Of a stretch of 64,000 nt of DNA, positions 41,178 to 49,126 are shown in pieces. How positions within the stretch are numbered: position 1 is the first letter of the stretch; the number at the start of each line of letters is the position of its first letter. Origin of the DNA: JAXLXE01 sp046328115 (GTDB lineage Bacteria > Chloroflexota > UBA6077 > JACCZL01); NCBI GenBank assembly GCA_046328115.1, contig JAXLXE010000001.1:868001-932000 (forward strand), read 5' to 3'. Made by a program: the position numbers and the translations under genes. Under the pieces are notes generated by a model that worked only from the letters and a program-made list of their open reading frames with translations, made no database searches and had not been told where the DNA came from.

Positions 41178-43732
41178 AGATCTCCCTCCAGGCCCGGGTA
41201 CAGCGCGGCGCTCCCATCCGGGCCGAACAACTCGAAGAAGTACTGCAACGGGTACGGTGAGTCCGTCGCCGTCCCCGGGATCGTCGCCGACAAGTGCTCC
41301 GCGGACCCGGTCATGTCCACGATGGAGTGACGCTTGGACTGATCCACATGGCGGTAGTGCAGCCGCGCTCGTACGCCCGCCGCGTCACCAACGGACAGCG
41401 CGACGGTCACGGGCTGTCCCGGGCGAAATCCGTCCGGCGGGGTGTGCTGGCATGTCATGCGCAGCTCGGCGGTATCGAGCTCGGCGAGGGCTCGAAATCG
41501 CCGGACGCTCGCGGCGCTATCAGTTACCAGCGCCGCGCGCATGTCAGCGATGTCCCCGTCTAGCGCCGGCAGCCGATCGCGCCAGTGGCCGCGCAGCCAC
41601 GGCTCGCCGCCAACGGTGATGTCCTCACGATACACGGCCCCCGCCTCGATGGCGGCGAGCCACGCGTCCCGGGCACGTCCGTATTCCTCAAGCGCCTCTT
41701 GCCCGCGGCGGCCGTCGCCTTCGCGCCGGTAAAGCTCCCACGCCACGCCGGCGCGGAGCTTGTGGGCGAAGAACCGCCCCAGCGCAACCTGAATCTCGGT
41801 GTCCACCTTCAAACGGCGGAACCCAACAGCTTCCGGATCCGCGACGGCCACCGTCGCGCCCACGATCGCGGCGGCGGCGCCATCGGCCAACGCCTCCAGC
41901 CAGAGTGCCACGCGCAACGGGGAGTACCGTCCGCTCCGCGGTCCAGTGACCACTTCGTCAGCGAACTCATCGATCCGCGAAAACAGTCCGGGGTCATAGG
42001 GGCTCACCGTGCCGAACCGGCGAGGGCTGGGCGTGTCACGGTAGTGGTGGACCCGGTCTGGGTCCACGATCGGCATATTGGCGTATAGCTCTGGCCAGTA
42101 GCGGTTGTTCGCCGCGGAGGGGTGGTGCGCGGACGTGATCAGCGGCAGGATGCGCCCCGCCTGTGCCATGGCTGATTCCACATCCGGCGCCGCCTCGCCG
42201 AACTCACGCGACAGGTACCGACGCCACACCTCCGCAGGAGTGTCCGGGCAGTACAGCATGCGGCCAAGGAGCCGGTAGGCATATTCGTACTTCTCAAAGT
42301 CGTAGCGCGGCGACAGTGATGCGTCCGCGTACGCGGTGCGGCCGCCTGGCAGCCCCGATCCACGGCGCCCCTTGAACGACAGCGGCTCGCACCAGTCCAC
42401 GCCCAGGCAGCCAGCGAACGAGCCATTGCGACCATACCCCGCAGCGAACACCGGGTCCCCCCACGCCAGCAGCCGCTGCGTGCCCGGCCAGATCCGATAG
42501 TAGACCCCGTACCGCCGATCCTCCCGCAGGAAGTCGGCGTGGCCATAGCGCGTGTAACGCATGGAGCCTGCGCTCTGCCCCATCAGGGACTGCATGAACG
42601 CGTCGTGGTCGCTCGGGTCAAAATCCAGCTCGGAGGGGCGGATCTCCGACTGGTGGCCCGGCAGGCCCATGTGCTCCGCGCTGTACTTCGGGGAGATCGC
42701 CACTCGCTGTCCCGTGGCCAGGGCAAGATCGATCATCCGTCTGTCGACACCCTTCGGGTGCAGGTCCAGCTCGACAGGCCGGCCAGCCCCAGAGATCGCC
42801 TCGAACACGGTCTGCCAGAAGTCGTAGCTGCCTTCCGGAACGCCGCTCTCGCCGTGGACCCGCATGGTGACGCCATCGATCGAGGGGCACTCCCGTAGCA
42901 CAGCCGCCAGGGAATCGCGGCAATACGCGGCGTGATTCGAGTTGTCCAGTCCCGTGATCACGTGGGAAGCGCGCGGGCTCTCGGTCCACTCGTACGCCTG
43001 GGTCCAGATCCCAAGCTGAAAGTGCAGCCCGCGCGCGTGCGCCTCGTCGCTGATAAACCGCAGCATCTCCAGGTTCGCCTGGCGTTCAGCATCTGGCAGG
43101 TCACCCGCCCGTACCGCGTAGCCTGGAGGATTGACCAGGAACGGGTACGGAAACAGCAGATACGCGTCGCGGACGTCGCGCAGAAAATCGTGGCCGATAC
43201 CGAACGCCAGGTGAAATCGGTTGAACCGCTGGGCGATCAGCAGATCCAGATACGCCTGCCAGAACTGCCGATCCCGGAACCACGGCAGATCCTCCACGTC
43301 GCTCACAAACAGCCGCGAGACCGCGCGGATGGTGTTCGCTGGCGATTCCACGATCGGCCGCTCCACCCTCAGCGCCTGTTCGATGTCTGCGCCGCACTCG
43401 AGGCGATCGGCAAGCTCCAGGACGCCGTAGGCCAGGCCACAGGCGTCATTGGCGAAGACCGCCGTCGTGCTCCGGCCCGCCACCTCAACGCGGAATATCG
43501 CCAACGAGTCTGGAGTACTGGGAACCGTCACGCCCGCCGAACCGGCCAACTCATGAGCCATGGCTGACCTCGGCGTCGCAACGATGAGGTCGGCGGCACC
43601 AGATTCGACCAGGCTGGTCGACCCACCGGCGGCCTCGACCGCCGCGGTCAGACGGCGAAGCGCTCGGCTCATCGGTTGGGCAGACACGACGGGGTCACGG
43701 GTATCCGCACGGACCACTACTTCACGTACCAT
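41141..43732 (-). CDS. Large glycosidase-like protein of unknown family
   Basis: An 863-residue cytoplasmic protein with no signal peptide. The N-terminal ~125 residues form an alpha/beta domain like those preceding GH20/GH67/GH115 barrels (AADLIVATPRSAMAHELAG, ACGLAYGVLELADRL). A TIM-barrel-like centre follows: RAVSRLFVSDVEDLPWF, AQRFNRFHLAFGIGHDF, ARGLHFQLGIWTQ, SIDGVTMRVHGESGVP (possible acid residues), VELDLHPKGVD, RYGVYYRIWPGTQRLL. A helical region and a C-terminal beta domain (from about 770) end it. I cannot assign a GH family. It adjoins a sulfatase, Gfo/Idh and SDR genes and probably acts on imported glucuronic-type or modified oligosaccharides. Confidence 0.68.
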   Translation of the reverse strand: MVREVVVRADTRDPVVSAQPMSRALRRLTAAVEAAGGSTSLVESGAADLIVATPRSAMAHELAGSAGVTVPSTPDSLAIFRVEVAGRSTTAVFANDACGLAYGVLELADRLECGADIEQALRVERPIVESPANTIRAVSRLFVSDVEDLPWFRDRQFWQAYLDLLIAQRFNRFHLAFGIGHDFLRDVRDAYLLFPYPFLVNPPGYAVRAGDLPDAERQANLEMLRFISDEAHARGLHFQLGIWTQAYEWTESPRASHVITGLDNSNHAAYCRDSLAAVLRECPSIDGVTMRVHGESGVPEGSYDFWQTVFEAISGAGRPVELDLHPKGVDRRMIDLALATGQRVAISPKYSAEHMGLPGHQSEIRPSELDFDPSDHDAFMQSLMGQSAGSMRYTRYGHADFLREDRRYGVYYRIWPGTQRLLAWGDPVFAAGYGRNGSFAGCLGVDWCEPLSFKGRRGSGLPGGRTAYADASLSPRYDFEKYEYAYRLLGRMLYCPDTPAEVWRRYLSREFGEAAPDVESAMAQAGRILPLITSAHHPSAANNRYWPELYANMPIVDPDRVHHYRDTPSPRRFGTVSPYDPGLFSRIDEFADEVVTGPRSGRYSPLRVALWLEALADGAAAAIVGATVAVADPEAVGFRRLKVDTEIQVALGRFFAHKLRAGVAWELYRREGDGRRGQEALEEYGRARDAWLAAIEAGAVYREDITVGGEPWLRGHWRDRLPALDGDIADMRAALVTDSAASVRRFRALAELDTAELRMTCQHTPPDGFRPGQPVTVALSVGDAAGVRARLHYRHVDQSKRHSIVDMTGSAEHLSATIPGTATDSPYPLQYFFELFGPDGSAALYPGLEGDLSALAYFVMRQR

Positions 43733-43803
43733 CTCACTCGCTCACAGGGTCGGAACTACTGTCCGATGTCGGATCAACTCACGATTGGGGAGGCCCTCAT
43801 CTT

Positions 43804-44589
43804 ATGAAACTCGAAGGACACGTCGCGCTGGTCACCGGGGGCGGCGGCGGCATGGGCGGAGCCCAGTGCCGCCTCTTTGCCAGGGAGGGGGCTGCCGTGT
43901 GCGTCGCCGACCTGTTCCTGGACAAGGCCGCCGCCGTGGCGGACGAGATCAAGGCCGCGGGCGGCAAAGCCATCGCGGTCAAGCTGGACGTCCAGAGCTC
44001 CGCTGAGTGGGCGGCGGCCGTGGAGGCGACCGAGCGCCAGCTTGGTAACGTGACGATCCTCTGCAACAACGCCGGGGCCAACTACCGTGTGGGCTTCGAT
44101 GAACAGACCGAGGAGCAGTGGAACCACATTGTGGGGACGATTCTCACGGGCTCGTTCCTCGGCATCAAAGCCGCCATCCCGTCCATGCGCAAGGCCGGCC
44201 GCGGCGTCATCATGAACCTGGGCTCCCTGGCATCGATCAATCCCGGCGGCGGAAGCCCCGGCTACGGCGCCGGCAAGATGGGGCTCGTAGGGCTCACACG
44301 ATCCGCTGCCAGGACCTATGCGCGAGAGAACATCCGCTGCGTCATCATCTCGCCCGGCCACGTGGACACGCCGTTCATCCGTGAGAACAATCCGTACAGC
44401 CCCAACGATCCGTCGACCAGCATCGACAACCCGGACAACTACAACCGCCGCCTCGCCAGCACGCCGCTGGGGAGACTCCAGACGCCGGACGACATCGCCA
44501 AAGCCGTCCTCTTTGCCGTCTCCGACGACGCCGCCATGATCACGGGATCCATGATCACGGTAGACGGCGGCTCAGCGATGGGACGGTAG
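43804..44589 (+). CDS. SDR-family oxidoreductase (3-oxoacyl-ACP reductase-like)
   Basis: Classical SDR of 261 residues. The NAD(P) site is VTGGGGGMGGAQC (TGxxxGxG), with LCNNAGANY after it. The catalytic Ser is in NLGSLASIN and YxxxK in YGAGK. The C-terminal ITGSMITVDGG closes the fold. It stands divergent to the large glycosidase-like gene with a 71-base gap and not near fatty-acid genes, so a sugar or polyol dehydrogenase is more likely than a FabG. Confidence 0.87.
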   Translation: MKLEGHVALVTGGGGGMGGAQCRLFAREGAAVCVADLFLDKAAAVADEIKAAGGKAIAVKLDVQSSAEWAAAVEATERQLGNVTILCNNAGANYRVGFDEQTEEQWNHIVGTILTGSFLGIKAAIPSMRKAGRGVIMNLGSLASINPGGGSPGYGAGKMGLVGLTRSAARTYARENIRCVIISPGHVDTPFIRENNPYSPNDPSTSIDNPDNYNRRLASTPLGRLQTPDDIAKAVLFAVSDDAAMITGSMITVDGGSAMGR

Positions 44590-44603
44590 CCCCGACACAA
44601 GAA

Positions 44604-44636
44604 ACGGGCCCGGACAGCGATACTCTCCGGGCCCGT
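44604..44636. terminator. Hairpin terminator between SDR and nadA
   Basis: ACGGGCCCGGA and TCCGGGCCCGT form a perfect 11-bp stem with an 11-base loop in the 66 bases between convergent genes. Confidence 0.75.
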
Positions 44637-44655
44637 GCGTTCGCAGGTTCGGTCG

Positions 44656-45651
44656 CTACGGGCGGACGGCCAGCATTCGATCAATCGAGAGCCGCGCCTT
44701 CCGCGAGATCTCGGGGTCCACCACCACTTCTGGCGACAACTCACGCAGCGAAGCGTGCAGCTTTTCCAACGTGATCTGCTTCATGTAGCTGCACACGGCC
44801 TCGTTGTCGGCGGCCACGAACCGTTTGCCCTGGATCTCCTTGCCCAGGCGGTGGAGCAGACCCGTCTCGGTCGCCACGAGGAAGGTGTCGTTCGCCGACT
44901 TCATGGAATGCTTCACCATGCCCTCGGTGGACAGCACGAACGTCTTGCTGCCCGGCATGTTGCCGGTGTTGCAGGCGTACACGCTCTGGCTGGTGCAGCC
45001 GCACTCCGGGTGGATCAGCATGTCAGCCTCGGGGAACTCGCGTTGACGAGCGGCTAGCTCCTCCGGTCGGATACCCGCGTGGACGTGGCACTCGCCCATC
45101 CACACGTCCATCCGATCACGCCCGAGGGACCGCTTGAGCCACGTCCCCAGGAAGAAGTCTGGCAGGAAGAGGATCTGCTTGTCAGCGGGGATGGAGCGGA
45201 TCACCGCCTCCGCGTTGCCGCTGGTGACGCAGTAGTCGGACTCAGCTTTCACCGCCGCCGTGGTGTTCACGTAGCTCACCACCACCGCACCGGGGTGCTC
45301 CGCCTTCCAGGCCCGCAGCTCCTCCACGGTGATCGAATCAGCCAGCGAGCAGCCGGCCGAGGCGTCGGGGATGACCACGGTTCGATCCGGGTTCAGGATC
45401 TTCGCGGTCTCGGCCATGAAGTACACGCCGCACATCACGATGACGGGGCGGTCCACCCGGGTCGCCTCGATGGCAAGGCCCAGTGAGTCCCCCACGAAGT
45501 CCGCCACGTCCTGGATCTCGGGGACCTGGTAGTTGTGCGCGAGGATGGTGGCGTTGCGCTCCTCGGCGAGACGGCGCACCTTGCGTTGCAGCTCGGCGAT
45601 GGCGACAGGGTCGGTGGCCACGTGACCATTGAGAACGGGGAGCGGGGTCAT
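44656..45651 (-). CDS. nadA: Quinolinate synthase A
   Basis: NadA, 331 residues, condenses iminoaspartate with dihydroxyacetone phosphate to quinolinate using an oxygen-sensitive 4Fe-4S cluster. The three family Cys ligands are visible in VMCGVYFMAE, ACNTGNMPG (with HPECGCTSQS before it) and AVCSYMKQ. Other marks are ILAHNYQVPEIQDVADFVGDS and VLSTEGMVKH. Its ATG overlaps the nadC stop (ATGA). It is last in nrtR-nadC-nadA. nadB, which makes iminoaspartate, is absent here. Confidence 0.95.
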   Translation of the reverse strand: MTPLPVLNGHVATDPVAIAELQRKVRRLAEERNATILAHNYQVPEIQDVADFVGDSLGLAIEATRVDRPVIVMCGVYFMAETAKILNPDRTVVIPDASAGCSLADSITVEELRAWKAEHPGAVVVSYVNTTAAVKAESDYCVTSGNAEAVIRSIPADKQILFLPDFFLGTWLKRSLGRDRMDVWMGECHVHAGIRPEELAARQREFPEADMLIHPECGCTSQSVYACNTGNMPGSKTFVLSTEGMVKHSMKSANDTFLVATETGLLHRLGKEIQGKRFVAADNEAVCSYMKQITLEKLHASLRELSPEVVVDPEISRKARLSIDRMLAVRP

Positions 45652-46526
45652 AGGACCACCTCCATCGAGAAGTCGAGGCTGCCCGCCGAGTGGGTAAGGG
45701 CGCCGAGTGAGACGTAGTCCACGCCGGTGCTGGCCACCTCGGCGAGGTTCGCCAGCGTGACGCGACCGGACGCTTCCAGGCGGGCGCGGCCATTCGCATG
45801 CGCCACGGCCCTGCGGAGACCGGGGACGTCGAAGTTGTCCAGAAGGACGAACCGCGAGCCAGCGGCGATCGCTTCGTCAAGCTCGTCGAGGCTCGTCACC
45901 TCCACCTCCACGAGCTGACCGGGGGCCGCCCGGCGCAGCGCGCCGGCCACCGCCGCGGTGATGCCACCAGCGGCCCGGATGTGGTTATCCTTGATGAGGA
46001 ACCCATCGTCCAGTCCCGCGCGGTGGTTGCGGCAACCGCCCACCCGCACGGCGTACTTCTCCAGAACCCGCACACCAGGCGTGGTCTTGCGGGTGTCCAA
46101 CACTTCGGTTTTCGTTCCGGCAACCAGCTCGGACGCCTTCCGGGCAGCGGTGGCCACGCCAGAAAGCCGCTGCAGGAAGTTCAAGGCCGTGCGCTCACCG
46201 GTCAGGAGCGCTCGGGCCGGGCCGTCCACGGTGGCCACCACGCGTTGGTCGCCAAAGCTGCCCTCATCCACCAGGGGCGTGAGCTTCACGTCCTCGTGGA
46301 TGGCCGCGAAGACGGCCTGCATCACCGGCAGCCCGCACACCACGCCCGGTTGCTTCTGGCGGATGTTCGCCGTGACAACGCGGTCGGCCGGCACGGTTGA
46401 CTCGGTGGTGATGTCGCCGCGGCCCACATCCTCCTGTAGCGCCAGCCGAACGATGGCCCGAACCGCTTCGGACCGAACCAGATCAACCGCCTCAGCGGCG
46501 GGGGCGCGCGAAATCACCGCGCTCAT
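45648..46526 (-). CDS. nadC: Nicotinate-nucleotide pyrophosphorylase (carboxylating)
   Basis: NadC (quinolinate phosphoribosyltransferase), 292 residues, converts quinolinate and PRPP to nicotinate mononucleotide. The family line is clear: EDVGRGDITTESTVPAD, GVVCGLPV, ALNFLQRLSGVAT, DTRKTTPGVRVLEKYAVRVGG (phosphate and quinolinate contacts), DGFLIKDNHI, VEVEVTSLDE and VDYVSLGALTHS. The start overlaps the nrtR stop by one base (TGATG) and its own stop overlaps nadA, so the three genes are tightly coupled. Confidence 0.95.
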   Translation of the reverse strand: MSAVISRAPAAEAVDLVRSEAVRAIVRLALQEDVGRGDITTESTVPADRVVTANIRQKQPGVVCGLPVMQAVFAAIHEDVKLTPLVDEGSFGDQRVVATVDGPARALLTGERTALNFLQRLSGVATAARKASELVAGTKTEVLDTRKTTPGVRVLEKYAVRVGGCRNHRAGLDDGFLIKDNHIRAAGGITAAVAGALRRAAPGQLVEVEVTSLDELDEAIAAGSRFVLLDNFDVPGLRRAVAHANGRARLEASGRVTLANLAEVASTGVDYVSLGALTHSAGSLDFSMEVVL

Positions 46527-47335
46527 CAGAGACCCTCCCCAAAGCTGGCCGCCAGAATGTCTCTGGCCGAGCCCAGGATGTCGTGTGAGCGAGGAGGAGT
46601 CCCCGCTCGCCAGCGCAGCTCGCGCTGCCAGGTGCCCGAGAGGGGGCCGGAGAACCGATACAACTCTCCGGGCCGACCCCGCCCCTCAGCAGCCGCCCGC
46701 TCGCCTGTCGGGACCAGCGCTCCCGTAGCGAACACGGCGGCAAATGCCTTCTTGAAGTTGCTGGTGTTCAGCCGCACCAGCGACGGATCCAGGATCGACG
46801 CGTACACGGCCCGCAGCTCCGACAACGTGAAGGTGGCCGGCAAGAGCTGGAACGCGACCCACGAATAGCGCACCTTGCTGCGCACTCGATCGATGGCCAC
46901 CCGGAGCATGTCACCGTGGTCAAACGCCATCTCCCCCCACGGCAGCTCCGACACGGGCACCCAGGCTGCCTGGATGATGTCGTTGGATGGCACCAACGGG
47001 ACCTCATCCGTACGGACTAGCGCCAGGTGCGTAACCGAGACCACCCGCCCCCGCGAATCGCGACCCGGAGCGCCGAAGGTGGAAAGCTGCTCCAGGTACC
47101 AGTCGCGCGCGTCAAGGCCAGCCTTGGATAGGAGCGCCCGCCGCGCGGCAGCGTCGAACGTCTCGTCTGACCTGAGGAGTACGCCCGGCAGAGACCAGCG
47201 ACCCTCGAACGCCGCGTCCTCGCGCTGCACCAGCAGGACCTGCCAGGCGCGCTCGGTGGGCTCATCGTCGCGAACGGTGAAGAGCACCACGTCAACGGCA
47301 GCCACCACACTGGGCGTGAGACCACTAGACGCCAT
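46526..47335 (-). CDS. nrtR: NrtR-type Nudix-domain transcription regulator of NAD synthesis
   Basis: A 269-residue regulator, from ATG 47335 (GGAGAGG nine bases upstream). Residues about 10-150 are a Nudix domain whose box is degenerate: the stretch GVLLRSDETFDAAARR keeps one Glu, but the REUXEEXG catalytic core is replaced by RRALLSKAG, so hydrolysis is unlikely and it should act as an ADP-ribose sensor. Residues about 150-269 form a winged helix (FQLLPATFTLSELRAVYASIL, LNTSNFKKAFAA). It leads the nadC-nadA operon, as typical of NrtR. An inverted repeat over its -10 box is a candidate operator. Confidence 0.87.
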   Translation of the reverse strand: MASSGLTPSVVAAVDVVLFTVRDDEPTERAWQVLLVQREDAAFEGRWSLPGVLLRSDETFDAAARRALLSKAGLDARDWYLEQLSTFGAPGRDSRGRVVSVTHLALVRTDEVPLVPSNDIIQAAWVPVSELPWGEMAFDHGDMLRVAIDRVRSKVRYSWVAFQLLPATFTLSELRAVYASILDPSLVRLNTSNFKKAFAAVFATGALVPTGERAAAEGRGRPGELYRFSGPLSGTWQRELRWRAGTPPRSHDILGSARDILAASFGEGL

Positions 47336-47351
47336 CGTCGTCGTCCTCTCC

Positions 47352-47373
47352 AATTCGACTGAGCCGAATTCTA
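47352..47373 (-). promoter_or_regulatory. Candidate nrtR operator overlapping a -10 box
   Basis: AATTCG-N7-CGAATT (47352-47370) is a perfect 6-bp-arm inverted repeat 17 bases upstream of nrtR. On the minus strand TAGAAT (47373-47368) overlaps its far arm as a likely -10 element; the -35 is weak. Binding here would autoregulate nrtR-nadC-nadA. Confidence 0.5.
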
Positions 47374-47413
47374 ATCCAGCTCAGCGGAAATTACCACCGC
47401 CGTACACAACACA

Positions 47414-47445
47414 ACGGGGCGCCCGGTATTCCCGGAGCGCCCCGT
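47414..47445 (-). terminator. Hairpin terminator after the NHL propeller gene
   Basis: ACGGGGCGC pairs with GCGCCCCGT, with an inner CCGG/CCGG pair around TATTC. It separates the 47475-48407 gene from the nrtR promoter downstream. Confidence 0.68.
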
Positions 47446-47474
47446 CAGATTTGCGCGGTGGCCGTGGTGCGCGA

Positions 47475-48407
47475 CTACACGCGACGGAACTTCTGCAGGC
47501 GGTTGTTCCCGCCTACTTCCGCGATGTAAAGACTGCCGTCGCCGTCGATCCACACGCCGTGCGGGCCGTTCGCGAACTGGCCCGGTGCGCCGCCCTTCTC
47601 GCCCCAGCGGCCGATCAGCGCGCCGTCCTGCTTGCGAATCTCCACACCACTCCCGCTCACAATATGAAACACGCCGTCCTTGTCGATCGCGATGTCGTTC
47701 CCACCGTTCACGTTCAGGCACTCGGAGACGAAGTTGCCTTGCAGGTCGAATTCCTGCCAGCGGTTGTTCGTCCGGTCCAGCACGAACACGCGGGAGTCGT
47801 TCGTCACCGTCACGTCGTGCGGGAGGTTGAACTCACAAGGCCCGGTACCAGCGCGGCCAGTCACCTTTTCGCCCTTCCAGGCCTGGATGAACACCGGATC
47901 GCCGCTGCCGAACGAGAGGATGTGCTCGCCTTTGGAAGAGAAGCGGTGCACCCGGTTCTGGCCGTAGCCATCAGAGACGAAGATGTCGCCGTTCGGCGCC
48001 TGCTTTGCGCGCGTGGGCATGTTGAAGGGCGCGCCCGGTGATCCCGTCTTACCCCTGGTCCCCAGGGTCAGCAGCACCTCTCCGCTCGGCGCGTGCTTCG
48101 TGATGGTGTGGAAACCTGTGTCAGCCAGGAAGACCTCATCCTGCTCGTTCACCCACAGGCCGTGCGGCGAGGAGAACTTGTCGCCCCAATTGCCGTGGAC
48201 GCTGCCGTCCGGATTCAGCACCAGGATGTGGCCGATGCCCGGCATGATGTTGCCGATGCTTCCGTCCGCGTGCGGATTGCGTACGCCCACATACGCACGC
48301 CCCTTCGAGTCAAGCGCGACGTCAGCCGCGACGCCATTGATCGGCTGCTTCGGCCAGCCCTCCACCACCTCGTACTGGTACGGCCCCACTCCGAATCGCT
48401 TCGCCAC
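47475..48407 (-). CDS. NHL-repeat beta-propeller (peptidylglycine lyase-like)
   Basis: A 310-residue beta-propeller from GTG 48407, which has AAGGAGGAGAC just upstream; an ATG 129 bases earlier is unsupported. NHL repeats are visible: FSSPHGLWVNEQDEVFLAD, FNMPTRAKQAPNGDIFVSDGY, FNLPHDVTVTNDSRVFVLD, FANGPHGVWIDGDGSLYIAE. The order resembles the peptidyl-alpha-hydroxyglycine alpha-amidating lyase propeller, but no metal or base residue can be assigned safely. No signal peptide. The substrate is unknown; it is separate from the NAD operon by a terminator. Confidence 0.8.
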   Translation of the reverse strand: MAKRFGVGPYQYEVVEGWPKQPINGVAADVALDSKGRAYVGVRNPHADGSIGNIMPGIGHILVLNPDGSVHGNWGDKFSSPHGLWVNEQDEVFLADTGFHTITKHAPSGEVLLTLGTRGKTGSPGAPFNMPTRAKQAPNGDIFVSDGYGQNRVHRFSSKGEHILSFGSGDPVFIQAWKGEKVTGRAGTGPCEFNLPHDVTVTNDSRVFVLDRTNNRWQEFDLQGNFVSECLNVNGGNDIAIDKDGVFHIVSGSGVEIRKQDGALIGRWGEKGGAPGQFANGPHGVWIDGDGSLYIAEVGGNNRLQKFRRV

Positions 48408-48558
48408 GTCTCCTCCTTCACGCAACTGCCCGGTAGATCTGTGGCGGACACTAAGCGGCACGGAGGTGAACGTTGTCAAGTTGTCCGCGGATGCTGGATG
48501 CGTTGTCGAGGGGCCGACCATGAGAAGAGCACGCAAGGAAGAGCGTCCGCAAGGCGAC

Positions 48559-48594
48559 TATGGGTGCCCGCATTCGCGAGCATGACGGAAGGGG
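48559..48594 (+). repeat. REP-like 36-base element, copy 1 (inverted relative to copies 2 and 3)
   Basis: Starts TATGGGTGCCCGC and ends CGCGAGCATGACGG-N2-GGGG. It lies 91 bases before the GIY-YIG nuclease ATG. Copy 2 downstream matches it in reverse complement at all but about five positions. Confidence 0.8.
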
Positions 48595-48685
48595 TAGGTC
48601 TACCTCGTTACATGGTGCCGACTGCCCGAGCCTCAACTCCCGCGGTACGATCACCTCCGCCAGCGGCGATCTCCGTGGAGATAGC

Positions 48686-48970
48686 ATGAAGCAGCCCGTC
48701 GTGTATATCTTGGCAAGTGCTCGCAACGGCACACTCTACGTCGGTGTCACGTCGGATCTCGCCCAGCGCATCGCGGCCCACAAGAGCGCAAGCATCCCAG
48801 GATTCACTGCCCGGTATCGGGTGAATCGGCTTGTGTACTGCGAGGCTCACGAGGACATGATCACCGCCATCACGAGGGAGAAGCACTTGAAGAAATGGAA
48901 TCGCGCATGGAAGATCCGACTCATCGAACGCGACAACCCTGACTGGAACGACCTGAGCGACGCGTTGTAG
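48686..48970 (+). CDS. Small GIY-YIG nuclease-family protein
   Basis: A 94-residue single-domain GIY-YIG protein from ATG 48686 (GTGGAG upstream; an earlier in-frame start at 48560 would translate the repeat). The GIY-YIG core appears as VYI (6-8) and YVG (18-20), with Arg28 in DLAQRI and the metal-binding Glu in TREKHLKKW at about residue 67. Such URI-type proteins have no partner domain and are often found near short repeats in bacterial genomes. Here inverted REP-like elements flank it on both sides, suggesting a non-autonomous or domesticated repeat-linked nuclease. It is isolated in function from its neighbours. Confidence 0.85.
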   Translation: MKQPVVYILASARNGTLYVGVTSDLAQRIAAHKSASIPGFTARYRVNRLVYCEAHEDMITAITREKHLKKWNRAWKIRLIERDNPDWNDLSDAL

Positions 48971-49011
48971 CTGACCTCACCACGGCGGGCGTCGGCGATC
49001 CCGAGGAACAT

Positions 49012-49047
49012 CCCCAGCCGTCATGCTCGCGCAAGCGGGCACCCATA
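49012..49047 (-). repeat. REP-like 36-base element, copy 2
   Basis: Reverse complement of copy 1 with about five differences (CCCC-N2-CCGTCATGCTCGCG start, GCGGGCACCCATA end). It begins 42 bases after the nuclease stop, so copies 1 and 2 form inverted repeats around the gene. Confidence 0.8.
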
Positions 49048-49083
49048 ACAGCCAGCCACGTGCCCCGCGTCGCGCCCGAACTT

Positions 49084-49119
49084 CCCCGCCCGTCGTGCTC
49101 GCGCACGCGGTCACCAATA
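49084..49119 (-). repeat. REP-like 36-base element, copy 3 (diverged)
   Basis: Direct repeat of copy 2, 72 bases further on, sharing CCCC, the CGTCxTGCTCGCGCA core, GCGG and CACC in register with scattered substitutions. It lies just before the end of the minus-strand amidohydrolase gene. Confidence 0.65.
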
Positions 49120-49126
49120 CCATCAA

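Noticed and set aside
43804..44589. FabG of fatty-acid synthesis
   Set aside because: No other fatty-acid genes nearby; the SDR fold alone does not fix the substrate and the context is carbohydrate use.
48559..49119. A CRISPR-like array
   Set aside because: Only three copies, in mixed orientation, around a coding gene, with no regular spacers and no cas genes.
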